Positions 10,400 to 24,342 of a stretch of 64,000 nt of DNA are shown one piece after another. Each line of letters starts with the position of its first letter. Position 1 is the stretch's first letter. A program made the translations under genes and the position numbers. The stretch is from the NCBI RefSeq assembly GCF_021155765.1, contig NC_060111.1:7040481-7104480 (forward strand), given 5' to 3'. The DNA is from Diprion similis. Its lineage: Eukaryota; Arthropoda; Insecta; Hymenoptera; Diprionidae. A model generated the notes under the pieces. That model was not told where the DNA came from. It saw only the letters and a list, made by a program, of their open reading frames with translations, and ran no database searches.

Positions 10400-12612
10400 T
10401 TCGAATTAACCATCTCCGAGAAATCATCATCACCGTAGACTTACTTTTTTTCAGATTGATTTTCAACTACGATTTTCGTGTATAAAAAGTGATTAAAATC
10501 AAGAAAAAAAATTTGTTTATATAATTCGAGAGTCTATATATTACGCCTAGCAAAGCCTGTATCAATATTTACAGTTGAAAGTTATTAAAAAAATTCTTAA
10601 AAACAAAAAACCCTTTTTTTTGCTCGTCAGTTGGGTAGACCCCTTAATCCTCAACAGTTTTCCACTTAAAAATGCACGCTCTTTAAAGAAAACCGCACGT
10701 GCCAAAACACGTACGTATCACACATCCCGCATAAAGTGCTATAAATCATACACGACGTTGGGGATTTTAATTGATAAAGCCGGTTCTTGCCCTTCTCGCT
10801 TTTTGGCTTACCTACAGCGAGAGCCTGACGTTTTAACGAAAAATGCTTGTATGCGGAAGCCGCGACGCATTTTAGGAGTGACGGGCTGTTCGAACAGCTC
10901 GATATTATTAATTATTTACTCAAAAAGAATGTGAGAACAGTGGAAAATTCGCGTCGAAATTAAACAATTTAACCATTTTATACCCACGTCGAAAGAGGAT
11001 AATTGATTTTTGGCACTGTTTGAAGTCTTCGGTGTAGATTCGCCGCAGCGATTCAGTTTACCTTTCATCCCGACTCAACGAGCAGGTTTCGACATCACCA
11101 TTTTTAATTTGGTTAAAACTTTTGTTTTATTGATTACGGTAATGCCTATGAATAAAAATTTTTTAAATCTTTTTCCAGTTGTTCGAATATCCCCACGTGT
11201 TCCATTGTTGTGAAAACTTGTTACTCAATTCATTTATATCATTAATTGTATGAAATTCACTATTCATCAAAGATATCAAAAATCATATAATCGAAGTTTG
11301 GAAGTGGAACTGAAGTTCAAGTTTTCAACAATTTACCCTTAGAAGAGATTTTTTCATTTTCAAACCGATAAATTTCAGCTAAAAAATAATAATTATCGTT
11401 GACTGTGAAGAGTCTAATCCTATTAATAAATCATTTCTAAGATGAAAAAATCGCTTTATTTAAACGATTCCAATGAACGTGGGCTCGTCTTTATCGTAAA
11501 TAAATTCTCCAGAAATCATCAAATAAGTAAGAAGAAATAATTATATATGATGTATAGAAAATCCTTAGCCTTAAAATGAAAAATACTCAACCGTTATTCA
11601 AATATTTGATTTAGTCGATTTAGAATCTGTCAATCGATGCAATTTTTTCATTCTAAAAATGATTTAAAAATGGGACTTTTTCAGTCATCAATAATTGAGC
11701 TATTTTAGTTGAAATTTATGGCCCTGAAATTTTATTCCGTGTCAAGAGAATATCAAATTCCCATCTTTACATCTCATCGACTGAACTGTGAATTGAAAAA
11801 ATAATAATTGCTACAAAAATCGAGGATTTTGGAGGCACTTCTGTCGCCTGAAAAAGCTTCGATCCCCTTAAAGATTCGAAGAATCGGCCAAGAACTTCGC
11901 ATATATACGTCCGTGCACCAGGCGTCTTGGGAATTAATTAACGTTGAATTATAATTCGGGTCGTGTAAACAGCAAACGATTTGATTAGTCGCCTTTGGGC
12001 TTGGGCTCAAGTTCCTCGCCGGCCGAAGTAGCAAATCAGAGAGCAGCAGCTTCGCCTAACCGAATGATGTTAGGCAAATTAATTATAACTTGCGAACCCC
12101 GCGTCCTTTAGCTCCGTCTCTATACCGCTTCACGGATTAACGAGGCACCATTGCCATAAACGCGGGAGCAAAAGCAAAAGCAAAAGCGTCGTTTCTCATC
12201 GTTAGACAAACATTTCTGCAGGTCTTGTACGTGCAACATACTTGTAATTATGCAGTGACACAGCTAGTTACTAGTTAGTCGAACGATTTTTGTTTCTAAA
12301 AGAACCGAATTCGCTAACGAGTCGATATCGCGTAGCTCCGGAACTCTAGCCGGTTGTAAAGCAGTTTTAAATCATAATTGTCAATTTCTTTTATCCTTTG
12401 CTTTCTGTTCAAAATTGGATTTATTGTATTCGATAAGTTTATATCACATACTGCAGGTTCAAAGTAGTTTTTTTTTTTTTTTTTTTTTTTGGTTTCTTGG
12501 TTTTCGCATTTTTCAAAGATTATTCTTATCATGTGGCCGCGAGGAAAAGAAATTGGTCCTTATGACCGAAATTTGTTCCTGGTATCGAAATTTCACGGTT
12601 AACATATCAGGC
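10400..12612. other. Intergenic DNA, no gene seen
   Basis: A 119-codon frame at 10575-10934 has no recognisable features. The 14-bp palindrome GCTGTTCGAACAGC lies near 10886. A GC-richer patch lies at about 11990-12200. Nothing else is supported. Confidence 0.5.
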
Positions 12613-13247
12613 CAAACATTATTTTCACGCAACCAAAAAGTTTAGTTCATTTAATACTCCGCTGAAAGCACAATGGTTTAGTAATCTCCAAGAAAAGGTT
12701 TTCCACCACAAACCCATAGATTATTTTGCAATTACGAAATCAGATCTACTGACACGGTGAAATAATTTTGTAAAGATAAAAAAAATGATTTTTTAACCGT
12801 CGTAACTGCAAAAATCATCGTTTCGTTCTAATTTAGACCTCACGAATTGAGTGCCACATCGTTACAATGACAAAGAAATATGCCGCTATGAATTGACAGG
12901 CTGATTAAACGCTGCTAGACCACGAATGATTTGATTCTGCTGATTACATTAGACCGACGCCTGCATCCCCTCCTAGTAACTGCTCATCTTACTCATCCTG
13001 CAGGAAAGGATCTTCGACGCGTCACCGAGAATATTTTGCCATTTCAACGAGAAATTTCCTAGAGTTACGATGTAAAATATTCTGATTTCGTAAATTTGAC
13101 TGATCTTCATCCACCGAATAGATTTCGCGAACTGTACGAAGCGATTTGATCGAATCTTCCACAGGATATTCAATATTTCAATAATACCACGATAAAATTA
13201 TTATTTCATTAAATAGCCTAAATTAAAATCGAGATTTCCTATTTACA
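12613..13247 (-). repeat. Repeat family D, right copy, inverted
   Basis: Reverse complement of 6630-7266. The shared 66-codon frame lies at 12973-13173 on the minus strand. Flanking DNA does not match, so the homology ends are sharp. Confidence 0.8.
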
Positions 13248-16200
13248 ATTAGTAAATTTATTTAAATAATTTTTTTGTTTTCTGCTAATTCGAAACAATT
13301 ATTTAATTATTTTTGCTACTTATAAAGAAAAAAAAAAAAGTCAAAAGTTTTCTCTGACAAAAGAAACTCATCGACTGATATAATAACTATTCCGAACAGA
13401 ATCTCTCCGTAAAAAAACGAGTGTATTGTACCAAAAACTTGTGTTTTTTGTTGTGGTTGTTGTTGCTTTTGTTTTTTGTTTTTTATTCTTTCTTTCTTCA
13501 CTAGCGTGTTCGAAAGTGAGGGAAAACGTAATATGAAAAGAACATCCGATTCCATTAACCCGATGTGAGTGAGGTGAGTGATTGAATGCGCGATCCTTGT
13601 CAACGAATCCTACCTAACACTGAAAGCTCTGGTCAAATTGGCAGCGACAGGCCGCCGCCGCATAGAGAGATCAACCCCTTTGATACGCGTGCCATTGTCG
13701 CACGTTTCCTCTTGTGTGCGGCGCGTGTATTTCCTGTGTTCGAGCTGAGAGGACGAGAGCAGGGGAGGAGGAGGAGGAGGATACATGGTATGCATTATAC
13801 ATCCACACGCCATGACGTGATTACGTACTCTGGTGAAGCCGGTGGAGCTAATCCTCTCGAATAACTTTCATCCTCGCTGAAAATGTGTACAAACGTGTAA
13901 TCTGGACGTCCTTCGCGTCCTGATAACGAATTAAAAAACTTTCTTCCATCTCCAAGTCGTGGGGAGATGTTGCGAGCAAGAGATTTCGATTTCGATTTTG
14001 ATTCGTCGAAAATCTATACGTTTTGTTAGCTTTATTTATATGCGAAAGTGTTTTTATTGAATTTTTGTATTCCTAAAGTGGGAAAATCTCGTTGATAGTC
14101 ATAGGAATTATAAATGTAAGCTTGAATATGTATTTGAGTGTTTATTAAAGTCGAATATTTGTTTTTTTTTTTTTTTTTTGTTCAAAGAACATTGAGAAAT
14201 CGTTAGAACATCCCTAAACAAGGAACCTTTTAAAATGTAAGCCCCTTAATATTATTCTTTAAAGGTGGCAATTCTCAATTTTCTATTTCCATCGAAATAA
14301 GATGGGAAATTTTTTTTCTCCCACTTTGAAATTTTATTGCTCGTTAACGAATCACAGTAGAATAATAAGCTGGATAGATTTTTTTGTGGGACATTGATTG
14401 TCGCCCTATAAAAAAGGTTTGAAGGGGAACCGTTTCCAAGTTATCTTCTGACGACTTTTCAATATTCTTCGAAACAACAAAGAAACAGTCGATTTTTTTT
14501 AAACAATCTAATATGTATGCATCTATGCTATTGTTTCAAATCGCTTATAAATTGTTTAAAATATAGAAGACACGATAGATTTTAATCTACGACGCCTCAT
14601 ATTATTCAGAAAATCATTTTTTTTTTTTTATAGTAAGTAAAACGGATTTTTTATTTTCAAATAAAATGAGACATCGTTGAGTGAAAACGAATGAATCTAT
14701 AAACAGATAATATTCAGCAATTTTCTAAACAGTTTCAAATTCAGTATCGATCTTCAAACTTTTGGCCACGATTCCAGTATCTTTTCACTTCAGTATTTTT
14801 AAACAGATATTCGTACGACTATCTCCTAACAAAATGGATAAATTATATCGGTTTTTAGCCTAGAATCAATCGTCCTCTTAAATAAAAAGGAGATCGAGGT
14901 TGAGGTTGCTTCGCTGACACACGTGATCGCGTTTTGCATGCGCGAAATCACGCGGCTTGAATTTTTCTGTGGGTTTCTAGTCCCGCGCAAAATCACCTGA
15001 GCCCTGGACTTACCGTCAGGCTTTTCGAATTTCACGCCTTGAATTCTCGCGCCCTTGATTTACGGGGCTACAGTTATGGCGGATCGCGCAGGACAAAATA
15101 CGAGCAATAGTTTTTTAGTGTCGCCTTCAGATGCCACAAACGAAATTGCAGTGCTAGTTTCAGAAATTGATGTCACTTTGGTGTTTAAGAGTTTTTCGGA
15201 AAAAAATTATCAACAATTTTCCACCGTGGCGTATCACCGTGAAAAGTTTTTTCAAGTCAAAGGAAAGATTCTGTAAAAAGACGAGCGTTCTACCTTGTGT
15301 GAAAAATCGCGTTCGATTGATTTTTCATTTTTATACACTTCTTTAAATTTCATGCAGAATCGTGAATGAAATTTACTTTTCTATCGCTTACATCAATCCA
15401 CGATGTCAATTTACGTCACAAAGAAGACCCAGAATTGTAAAATCAAGTATTCAGTTGACGTTTGAGAAGTTTGTTTGACAAACTTTTCATTATTAACTCA
15501 TCAATCACGTGAAATAGTTATAATTTCATACGAACTTTTAATTTAGGATAACAAGATTCTTTGGGTTAAATATAAATGTCAGAAAAGAAATAATAAATTG
15601 AAATGCTACAACGTGTTTCTTCACAAATTCAAACAATAAAAAAAAAAAAAAAACAATATTCAAAAACCAAACGAGCGCGATTTTCCACGTAACGCAGAAC
15701 GCTCGTCTTGTTACAAATATTTTATTTATACTATTTACAACAAATGTTTGGAGAAAATGGGTAGTTCTTCTTAAAATCAAACTGTTTTTGTCTTTTCTGA
15801 ATTACGTAGAAAAAAAATCAGAATTTTACATCTAGAACCCAGAATAAAATAAAAATTCGTGTCTATCGGTGATTATTTATCAAGTTGAAAAGTACGCGAG
15901 CAAACTTTACAAGTAAAGAATGAAGATTTTTTTTATTATTCAATGCACAGGATAAAAATTTATTTATTTAAAAATATAAATTCAAAAAAAAAAATTCTTT
16001 TCTTTCACGTCTGTCTGTGCTATTCATAAATTTCCGAACATTTCCGTATCGATTATAACTGCTATTCAAATTTCAAGCGAAGAATCAATCGTGGAGACAA
16101 AAATCTGAAAATATAATTGAATTCAGGACGCGTCTGCATGACGTGCGGCAGCTAAGCGAGGTTTATTGCCATTATAATATCAGTGCCGTTGATATATTTC

Positions 16201-17691
16201 GATGCATGCAGAAATTGCGACGAGATTGTACCTACGTGCATCGCATCTTGTGTAATATGCCGCATTATTTCATACATATATATATCTATAACGCAAATAC
16301 GACGCGTCCGGTGAAATTTTGATTAACTTAATCAAATTGCCGGACATAATTTATACGAGACTCGCACGCGGCGAATCTACCCGTTAAAATGATCAATCTA
16401 TATACCTATGAGCCGATCCAGCGATTATCAACGAATAATTTGGGCGTAAAAAAAATTGATTTGTCTGAAAATTTTTTCTTTTTTAATTTGTACTAATTGT
16501 AAGATTGGAAACTTCACCAAGTTTAAACAGAAATTAGGAAAAAATATTTACTCTTACGATCTTTTTTAAAATTAATGGAATATTTTTATTCCGTTTTATT
16601 TCTTCAATAACAATATTGCAGTTTTCAAGACTTACTCTAGCAGCGAATAATTCAAATAAATAAAACTGAGAAATGAGTTCAGAAACAGACAAATGAATAA
16701 TATTTTTCATAAAAACGTGCCTGATGGCTTCTGCAAAAAATATACGTCGATTCAAAACTTTGATCCTCTCGCATGATTTTGTAAACTTTTAACCAACAAC
16801 TTACGTAATTGTCAAATTGTGATAATAAAAAATCAATAACATATCGAAATGTAAAATTCGTTAAATCAGAAACTTTGATATAACTTTACTATAAATTTCA
16901 AAATGTGTCAAAAAATTTCAACCATAAATGTAGCAGATTCCACTCAACACACAGTAGTTTTCACTGTTTTCAGTGTAAATACTTTATTCTTCGAAGTGTA
17001 CTTTTTCCTTCCCTGCAGTTCGAGTAAAATCTGTTGCTCTTTTCCTCTCTTCGCGTTGGAATTTATCGTTACACCTTACCTACGAGGTGTAATTCAGCCT
17101 GAAGTCAGCTGTTTACAGTGTAAATAATCGATGCCAGAACACACAGGTATTTGCCACTAACTCGAAACCCGATTACCGAGCTACGTATTGTCTTTGCCTA
17201 ATGATAGTTGCGCACTGGATGCAGGTGCAGGCTCAGCGTAATTGATGATGCATCTTGTGCCCCGCGATAACACGGCTACGTATGTACTTCGCGGCTAATC
17301 TCATGGATGATCACGCGTCCGATGAGGAGGTGCGATGCAGCCAAATTGCTTCTCGATCTCTAGGTAATTGAAATCGTTGGTCTACGTAACATCCGGTGAG
17401 CGAAAAGCAGCGACAACAAGACAAGGGACACGAGTAGTGAAGAGGAGAATTAATAAAGGCTGTTAATCGGATTTTTATTTTTTATTTTATATTATTGTTT
17501 CTTCAATAAGTACGTCGTTGCCAAGGCTGACGTTTATTTATTTATTTTTTTTAATTATTCTATAAAGAAAGAAAGGAAATTAGCAGCTTTTTTTTATTCT
17601 CTTTTTCATTTACTCGCCAACGACTGAAATGAAAGAATTTTATTTGAAAAAAAAAAAAAAAAAAAAAAAAATCTGCTGTAGTAGTAAAGTA
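13248..17691. other. Gene-poor DNA with one GC-rich patch
   Basis: The patch at about 13590-13870 is GC-richer, with a GGA-repeat, and could be a promoter or exon of an unseen gene. The rest is AT-rich with long A/T runs. No domain-like frame was recognised. Confidence 0.5.
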
Positions 17692-17780
17692 GCCGCATAA
17701 AATTGAAACAATGATTGAATGTAATTTGAATCGTAGGGTAAATCACGTGGTCTTTGTCTAATTCCACCTGTCTTCTTGGA

Positions 17781-17817
<37 letters not shown>

Positions 17818-18526
17818 TCTCTCGAATAAACTATTTACGAAACACGACATGTTGATTCTATTTCTGCAATAATCTATTTCTAAGAATCTTGAAAGTAATT
17901 AACGACTGTGTTAAAAAAAAAAATCAAACAATAGATGGTGACGAAGGTTCTAACGGTGAATAATAGGTGTAAACAAATAGCATCAAATTACGGGGAAAAT
18001 CGATCGGAATATCACGAGAGTCAAAAGAGAGAGTGGATCCTTGCTTTGCGACGAAAAAGTCGCCATTATTGTCATACATCTGCTGAAAACCTTCGCAAGG
18101 CAATCCTCAAAGTTAAGTCAATCGTAAGCAAGCTTTGTTTAGAAATAAAAGAAACATCGAGAGACGATTTTAGATGGAAACCCGAAGAGAGACAATTTCC
18201 ACTTAATAATTTCAATCTTGTATACTTGTTTAAACAATCAATCAACCCGAAGTACGAATGATCGAATCGACGAATGAATACCTCGGATTATTCATGCGTA
18301 CAATTTTATGTGCCATTTTTCTGTCTTTATCAAAAAGAAAAGAGAAGCTAGGAAAAGGAAAATCAAATATTGTTCAAAAAAATTATGTTTAAACATGTCA
18401 AAACTACTATCCCAAAGTTATTTCTAAGAAAACCTATCCTTGATTAATGTATCCTTTCTGAGGAAATGTCGGGGTAATTTTAAACTTCTCGTATCTTTGA
18501 TTTACAAGTTTATTTGCAATACATAT
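17692..18526 (+). repeat. Repeat family E, left arm of an inverted pair
   Basis: This arm of about 835 bp is repeated inverted at 20427-21257, with a 1.9-kb spacer. It includes a (CT)n tract and a 108-codon ORF at 17935-18261, starting MVTKVLTVNNRCKQ and rich in Lys and Arg. The ORF matches the other arm except for one visible residue (Arg to Ile). I do not recognise the protein. Confidence 0.85.
17785..17813 (+). repeat. (CT)n microsatellite
   Basis: Pure CT run inside the left E arm. It is mirrored as (GA)n in the right arm. Confidence 0.95.
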
Positions 18527-19240
18527 TCGTTGTCGATACCACTCATGATTATCTGTCTTATATTCTAAAGTTAAATCTGCATTTGTTCAGAATAAGCAAA
18601 ATTTAAGAAGCGAAAATTTGTGATTTTCATCAACGTCAAGATTGGGAAACGAAAGTTATACGACATAATGCCTTTTCCAGTTCATTCGTTCTTGTAAGGT
18701 ATAACGGTTCCGGGATGCGGCTTCAATCGAAAATAGGTATAAATAATATGGCCTGTTGGAAATCGTGAAAGAGTTAATTAGAAGCCCGCCTTCACTTGGT
18801 GGTGGGCGTCACACCCTGCGGTCGTTCGAGATAATTAGCTCATTAACAAAATGAGTCAAGTCCCGTTTCAAACCGTGAATTTTTACCCCCTCCTCCTCCC
18901 TCCCAATTTTTTTCCTCTCATCTCGCCCCGCGAGCGGAAATCTTTGAGGACCGCGAGTTGAAAGATGAAAGAAAAGGCAGATTTTAAGATTATATTTCAG
19001 AGGTGGAGAACCGAGACGAAAAAGAGGCCGGAAAATATGAATGAAGGGGTAAAAAGTGGGGAAAATACCGAAAAATTAAGGGTATCGGATTGTTTTTATT
19101 ATTCACTAATTCGAGAGAATAGTTAAAAATTGTGCCATTATTTTGTTTAAGAAAATAATTTCTATCCCATTACCCTCTTCAATTACTTAACAAGGGCCTT
19201 GAAATTTTTTACTTCAATTTATATTACATATTTTATGTAC

Positions 19241-19788
19241 TAGGGTGGCGTAAAAAAAACGACTGTTTTTTTTTCTCTCAGATTCGTGTGATAAAATGCT
19301 AGTTTTTGATGTTTTGAGAGCCCAATCCAAAGGACAGTTCAAAAAAAAATGTTTAGAGACTGCTCCAAATTTTTTAAAATGTCAAAAATCGTCAAAAAAT
19401 TAAATTAAAGAATTTGTATTTTCAGTATTTTGTTTGATTTTTAATTCATGTCGTGGTGTATTGTTATCTATTATTTCTTACTAAATTAAAGAAAAAAAAT
19501 TTATGAAATTTTAATATGAATATTAAAAGGTCGCTCGAAAAGATCTAAAGAAATGCACGAAAAAATTGGAAAAAAATTATGAGCGACCTTTCAAAATTCA
19601 AATTTTGAACTGAATCTTTCGGAAACTTGTTATTTTTTTATTTTTTTTGTCTATAAAATTATACCGTAACGAGAAAAAAAAATTTAAAAAAATCGATTTT
19701 CGACGATTTCTGACGTTTTAAAAAATATGGAGCGACCTCTTAAAATATCAAAAACTAAAAAAAATAGTCGGTGTTTTGCGCCACCCTA
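19241..19788. mobile_element. MITE family B, copy 1
   Basis: It begins TAGGGTGGCGTAAAAA and ends TTTTGCGCCACCCTA, with (TA)n on the right. The AGGTCGCTC motif recurs in inverted pairs inside. The element is non-coding and about 548 bp. It lies in the spacer between the two E arms. Confidence 0.85.
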
Positions 19789-20426
19789 ATATATATATAT
19801 ATTTGATATAAGAATTTGAACAAAATTCAGCTCACATTTTTTGCCGATTAGAATAGTAGAAAAAAAAATGAAATGATCTTGAGATGGTCGGGGCTTAACA
19901 CTGGTCGAGTTGGCGTGGAATACCCCATATATATATATATATTATATATATATATAAATATATGTATCTCCGTACCTTCGACGATGATGGGAGCTGGGAT
20001 AGATTAATAACGCGTTGATAAATTCTCCTCCCTAATTTCAATGTGTAGGTATTATACAAGTATCTTGTGAAACCGTCGACCGAGAAACAAAGAGACGATT
20101 TATTACTTCACGGGTTAGTCTACGCCTGTATCTATAGACGTTACAAATCGCGCGGGGTTCCTTATCGAAGCTAAGGAACCCGCTGCAGGACTTTCGGGCA
20201 CTGCGGAACTGTGACGCGGCCACTTTCGCAATTAGTTTTTAGCTTGATTGACGATTCTTATTCCGTCGTTTTGCACCCACGCAAATTGATGTCGTACAAT
20301 TAATAGCCTTCAAATTTCACGCCTGATACTCTTTCTTCTCTTTTTTTCTTATTTAGCGACATTTACAAACGGGTTTCAAGGGATTTATTAGACAAGTAAG
20401 AAGCACGTTTTGAAGATATAATTATT

Positions 20427-21130
20427 GTATTGTAAATAAATTTGTAAATCAAAGATACGAGGAGTTTAAAATTACACCGACATTTCCTCAGAAAGGATAC
20501 ATTAATCAAGGATAGGTTTTTTTAGAAATAACTTTGGGATAGTAGTTTTGACATGTTTAAATATAATTTTTTTTAACAATATTTGATTTTTCTTTTCCTA
20601 GCTTCTCTTTTCTTTTTGATAAAGACAGAAAAATGGCACATAAAATTGTACGCATGTATAATCCGAGGTATTCATTCGTCGATTCGATCATTCGTACTTC
20701 GGGTTGATTGATTGTTTAAACAAGTATACAAGATTGAAATTATTAAGTGGAAATTGTATCTCTTCGGGTTTCCATCTAAAATCGTCTCTCGATGTTTCTT
20801 TTATTTCTAAACAAAGCTTGCTTACGATTGACTTAACTTTGAGGATTGCCTTGCGAAGGTTTTCAGCAGATGTATGACAATAATGGCGACTTTTTCGTCG
20901 CAAAGCAAGGATCCACTCTCTCTTTTGACTCTCGTGATATTCCGATCGATTTTCTCCGTAATTTGATGCTATTTGTTTACACCTATTATTCACCGTTAGA
21001 ACCTTCGTCACCATCTATTGTTTGATTTTTTTTTTAACACAGTCGTTAATTACTTTCAAGATTCTTAGAAATAGATTATTGCAGAAATAGAATCAACATG
21101 TCGTGTTTCGTAAATAGTTTATTCGAGAGA

Positions 21131-21169
<39 letters not shown>

Positions 21170-21257
21170 TCCAAGAAGACAGGTGGAATTAGACAAAGAC
21201 CACGTGATTTACCCTACGATTCAAATTACATTTATTCATTGTTTCGATTTTATTCGG
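20427..21257 (-). repeat. Repeat family E, right arm of an inverted pair
   Basis: Reverse complement of 17692-18526. The (CT)n tract appears here as (GA)n at 21135-21165. The 108-codon ORF lies at 20688-21014 on the minus strand. Differences between arms are scattered single bases, with very few in the ORF. Confidence 0.85.
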
Positions 21258-21946
21258 TTACACTTGAATCGTTACATTATAGGATCAAACCAATGGAAGA
21301 AAGAAAAAAGAAATCAAAACCTTACGTACATTTTGCTTTGAAATGATCATTTACTTGTAATTAATGATATAAGAATTGATGAAAAATCTAATTTCCATAC
21401 TCGCGGATGGATTTTACTTTCAATATGACGAGTCAAAAACGAATCGCCGATGTATTATTCGCTTTTCATTGCCTCTCCCTTCCTTTAGCTGATTGCGATT
21501 AATCTTACTTCTCACTAGTCTTTTGATTTATAATCGACGCCCGCGACTCGAGGGGTTGTGAGAAAGGTTAGAAACGCGATTGGAATATCCCGTACGTAAA
21601 GCGGTTGCTTATAGACGTCATACTTACACAGGCAAGTTAAGGTAAACGAGATCCGCTTTGATCCGTCATGTATATGTGCGGTTGTTTGTGCAAAATAACG
21701 CCCGAGAAAAACGTGGGCGATGTTGGCGTAAAGAAATTCAATAAACCCTTGCATAAAGTCTTTTGATTTTCTCGAAGGAGTGCTGGAGCGCAGTTATAAT
21801 AACCGTCTCAGCGCCATGCAGCGGGGCTCAAAGACCGTAAAAGAGCCAAGCACCGGATCCCCTGAGTTAAGTTACCGGAATATCGCCGTACGCATTACAA
21901 AAATGTTCGCCAAGAAACTCACATATATATATATATATATATATAT

Positions 21947-22549
21947 TAGGGTGGCGCAAGAAAACCGACTTTTTTTTTTTTTCGAGTCTCGTGTGACAAA
22001 ATGTTAGTTTTTGATGTTTTAAGAGCCACTCCAAAGGACAGCTCAGAAAAAAAAAAAAAATTTAAGAAGTCGCTCCAAATTTTAAAAAATGTCAAAAATC
22101 GTCAAAAAATTAAATTAAAAAAATTGTATTTTCAGTATTTTGTTTGATTTTTAATTCATGTCGTGGTGTATTGTTATCGATTCTTTTTTACTAAATTGGA
22201 GAAAAAAAAATGTATGAAATTTTAATATGAATATTAAATGGTCGCTCGAAAAGATCTAAAGAAATGCACCAAAAAAGTGAAAAAAAATTATGAGCGACCT
22301 TTCAAAATTCAAATTTTGAACTGAAACTTTCGGAAACTTATTTTTTTTTTATCTATAAGATTATACCGTAACGAGAAAAAAAAATTTAAAAAAAAAAAAA
22401 CGATTTTGTGACGATTTCTGACGTTTTAAAAAATGTGGAGTGGCCTCTTAAAAATTTTTTTTCAACTGTCCTTTAGAGTGGGCTTTTAAAACATCAAAAA
22501 CTAACATTCTGTCACACGAGACTCGAAAAGAAAAAATAGTCGATTTTTT
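21947..22549. mobile_element. MITE family B, copy 2
   Basis: (AT)n runs directly into TAGGGTGGCGCAAG, the full left end. The right end has lost its last GCGCCACCCTA and merges into (TA)n after TAGTCGATTTTTTA. The internal sequence aligns with the other copies. Confidence 0.85.
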
Positions 22550-22959
22550 ATATATATATATATATATATAGTGTGATAAAAAATTGCATGAATTTGTACT
22601 TCGAATTAGATATCTCGTATTTTTTTCCTTTTTTTAGCAATGAAATTGCTCCGGATATTTTCCTCTCTTTTAATCTCAAATATATTTCTATTGAAAAAAA
22701 AAAAAAAAAAAAAAAAACACAAATCTCGAAATTTACGCCTTTAAAATAATTATTACTCAAGGATGAAGACGCGCCGAAAAAATTTTCGCCATGATGCGAA
22801 CGATATTAGCCCCCCTCCCCTGCAGCCGTAGCCTTAACCAAATTGGAGAACGTTGTTCGTTAAAATTATAACTTTACCGAAATGCTCAAAACTAACAACG
22901 CACATTACCCGGTGTAATGAATATTTAGGTAGGTACGAGGGCTTTGTTCACTTTGCACT

Positions 22960-23232
22960 CGCGGCACTATACTCGCGGGAAGTAATTCATATCTATTTCA
23001 TGCCTTATAGGCCACCCCGCCACTCCTCTTCCTTCTTCTCAACCCTAACCCTCTTCCCCTTCTATTTATCAACATTTCTATCTCACTCTATTAATTCTCT
23101 ATATTCCAGCAAGAAACCAGCACGCTCATTGTATTCCGGATTCGCTAACAATAATCGGCCGAAATTCCTACCCCTGAGGTTGCGAAATCGTCGAGAGGAT
23201 TGCAGTTTCACCCTTTCGTTTACGCAGTGGTG
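22960..23232 (+). other. Possible 5' exon ending at a strong splice donor
   Basis: The sequence ...CGCAGTGGTG|GTAAGTACG at 23233 is a near-ideal donor. It ends a stretch that is open in one frame from 22853. The stretch resembles a leader or coding exon, but I recognise no domain and found no matching acceptor exon downstream. It may be a non-coding first exon or chance. Confidence 0.25.
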
Positions 23233-23692
23233 GTAAGTACGCTGACTACATATTTTGTATCCATTTTTTTTTTTTTTTGTTTATTCAGAGAAATTTTTAA
23301 CATATTTCTCTCCGGCTTTTTGCTATCATTGCTTATAGATACTGAATGGGTTTTCACGAGTTTTATATAAATTATAAGTTTTTCGGTTCGCTGATTACGA
23401 ATCTGAAATCGGATATTTAAAATTCAAGATGATGGATCCAATACGGCAGATGAAAATTTTAAGCGCGTAGATATTAGAACGGTAAAATCTAGAATTTGTG
23501 TAAGATTCTACATTTCTATTTCTTCACTTCTTCATAATTGGACGTTGCACATTTTTTAATCCCATAAATGAAGTTTTATTTTTCTCTAGAAATTTAATAT
23601 CATAGTTTTTCCATTTTTTGATCTTCTTATATTTCCACCATCGTCTACCTAAAATCAAGGGTTTTAAGAGTTTTTTTATACAGTGTACATAA

Positions 23693-24342
23693 CGATCCCT
23701 GGCGGATTCCATCCCGCTGATATCGAACTGAAGTTACATTTAGACTTCACTTCGATAACACTTCGGATTTCACGGCGTAGTTGAGAATTTTTCACACTGT
23801 ATTTTCACTGTAATTTCATTAAAAGCACAGCAAAATCAGAGCGAAAAATCACTGAAACAAAAATTTTCGACTCCATCGCTAGATTAACACTGAAATCGAA
23901 AAGATTTCTTTACTCCAACGACGTTACACCGAATTCTAAGTTCATACTTACAACAGAAATCACACTTGAAATCTACTAAAATTAAATAATGCGGAAACAT
24001 TTTATTGAAACAAAAAAAAAAAAAAAAATCCACTTGTTACCGATATTTTCGTAATACCAAAGTGAATTTTCCGAGTATAATTTTGGTAAAACGTGAGTGG
24101 AAAAATTTCACAACCTCGTCGAAACTTGAGCGGAATTTGAGTGATTACCTGGAGTGACACTCTAATGTCACTGATCTCAGGATCCACTGAAAAAACATTT
24201 TAACCCTTACTCGCCACACTTCTGTAGAATCAGGTTATAAAAAACAACCTGTTGAATATTCTTACTTGAAATTTTTTTTAGAACATATCAAAGCTTACTT
24301 CAAAGTATCGCGTCGTTGATATAGTTAAAAATTAAATCTACT
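23693..24342 (-). repeat. Repeat family F, left copy
   Basis: About 650 bp are repeated in reverse complement at 30800-31447. Both copies keep an identical 61-codon frame (24002-24187 on the minus strand here) starting MDPEISDIRVSLQ. Just beyond, 24343-24500 is a diverged second copy of about 24034-24190, so the unit was also tandemly duplicated here. Confidence 0.8.

Noticed and set aside
10575..10934. snRNA or other RNA gene near a phrase resembling snRNA starts
   Set aside because: No full conserved boxes or fold were found, and matches were limited to a few bases.
6630..13247. One 6.6-kb transposon with 640-bp terminal repeats (D arms)
   Set aside because: The interior contains the alpha-arrestin promoter and exons 1-2, which belong to the host gene. 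Two separate insertions of one family fit better.
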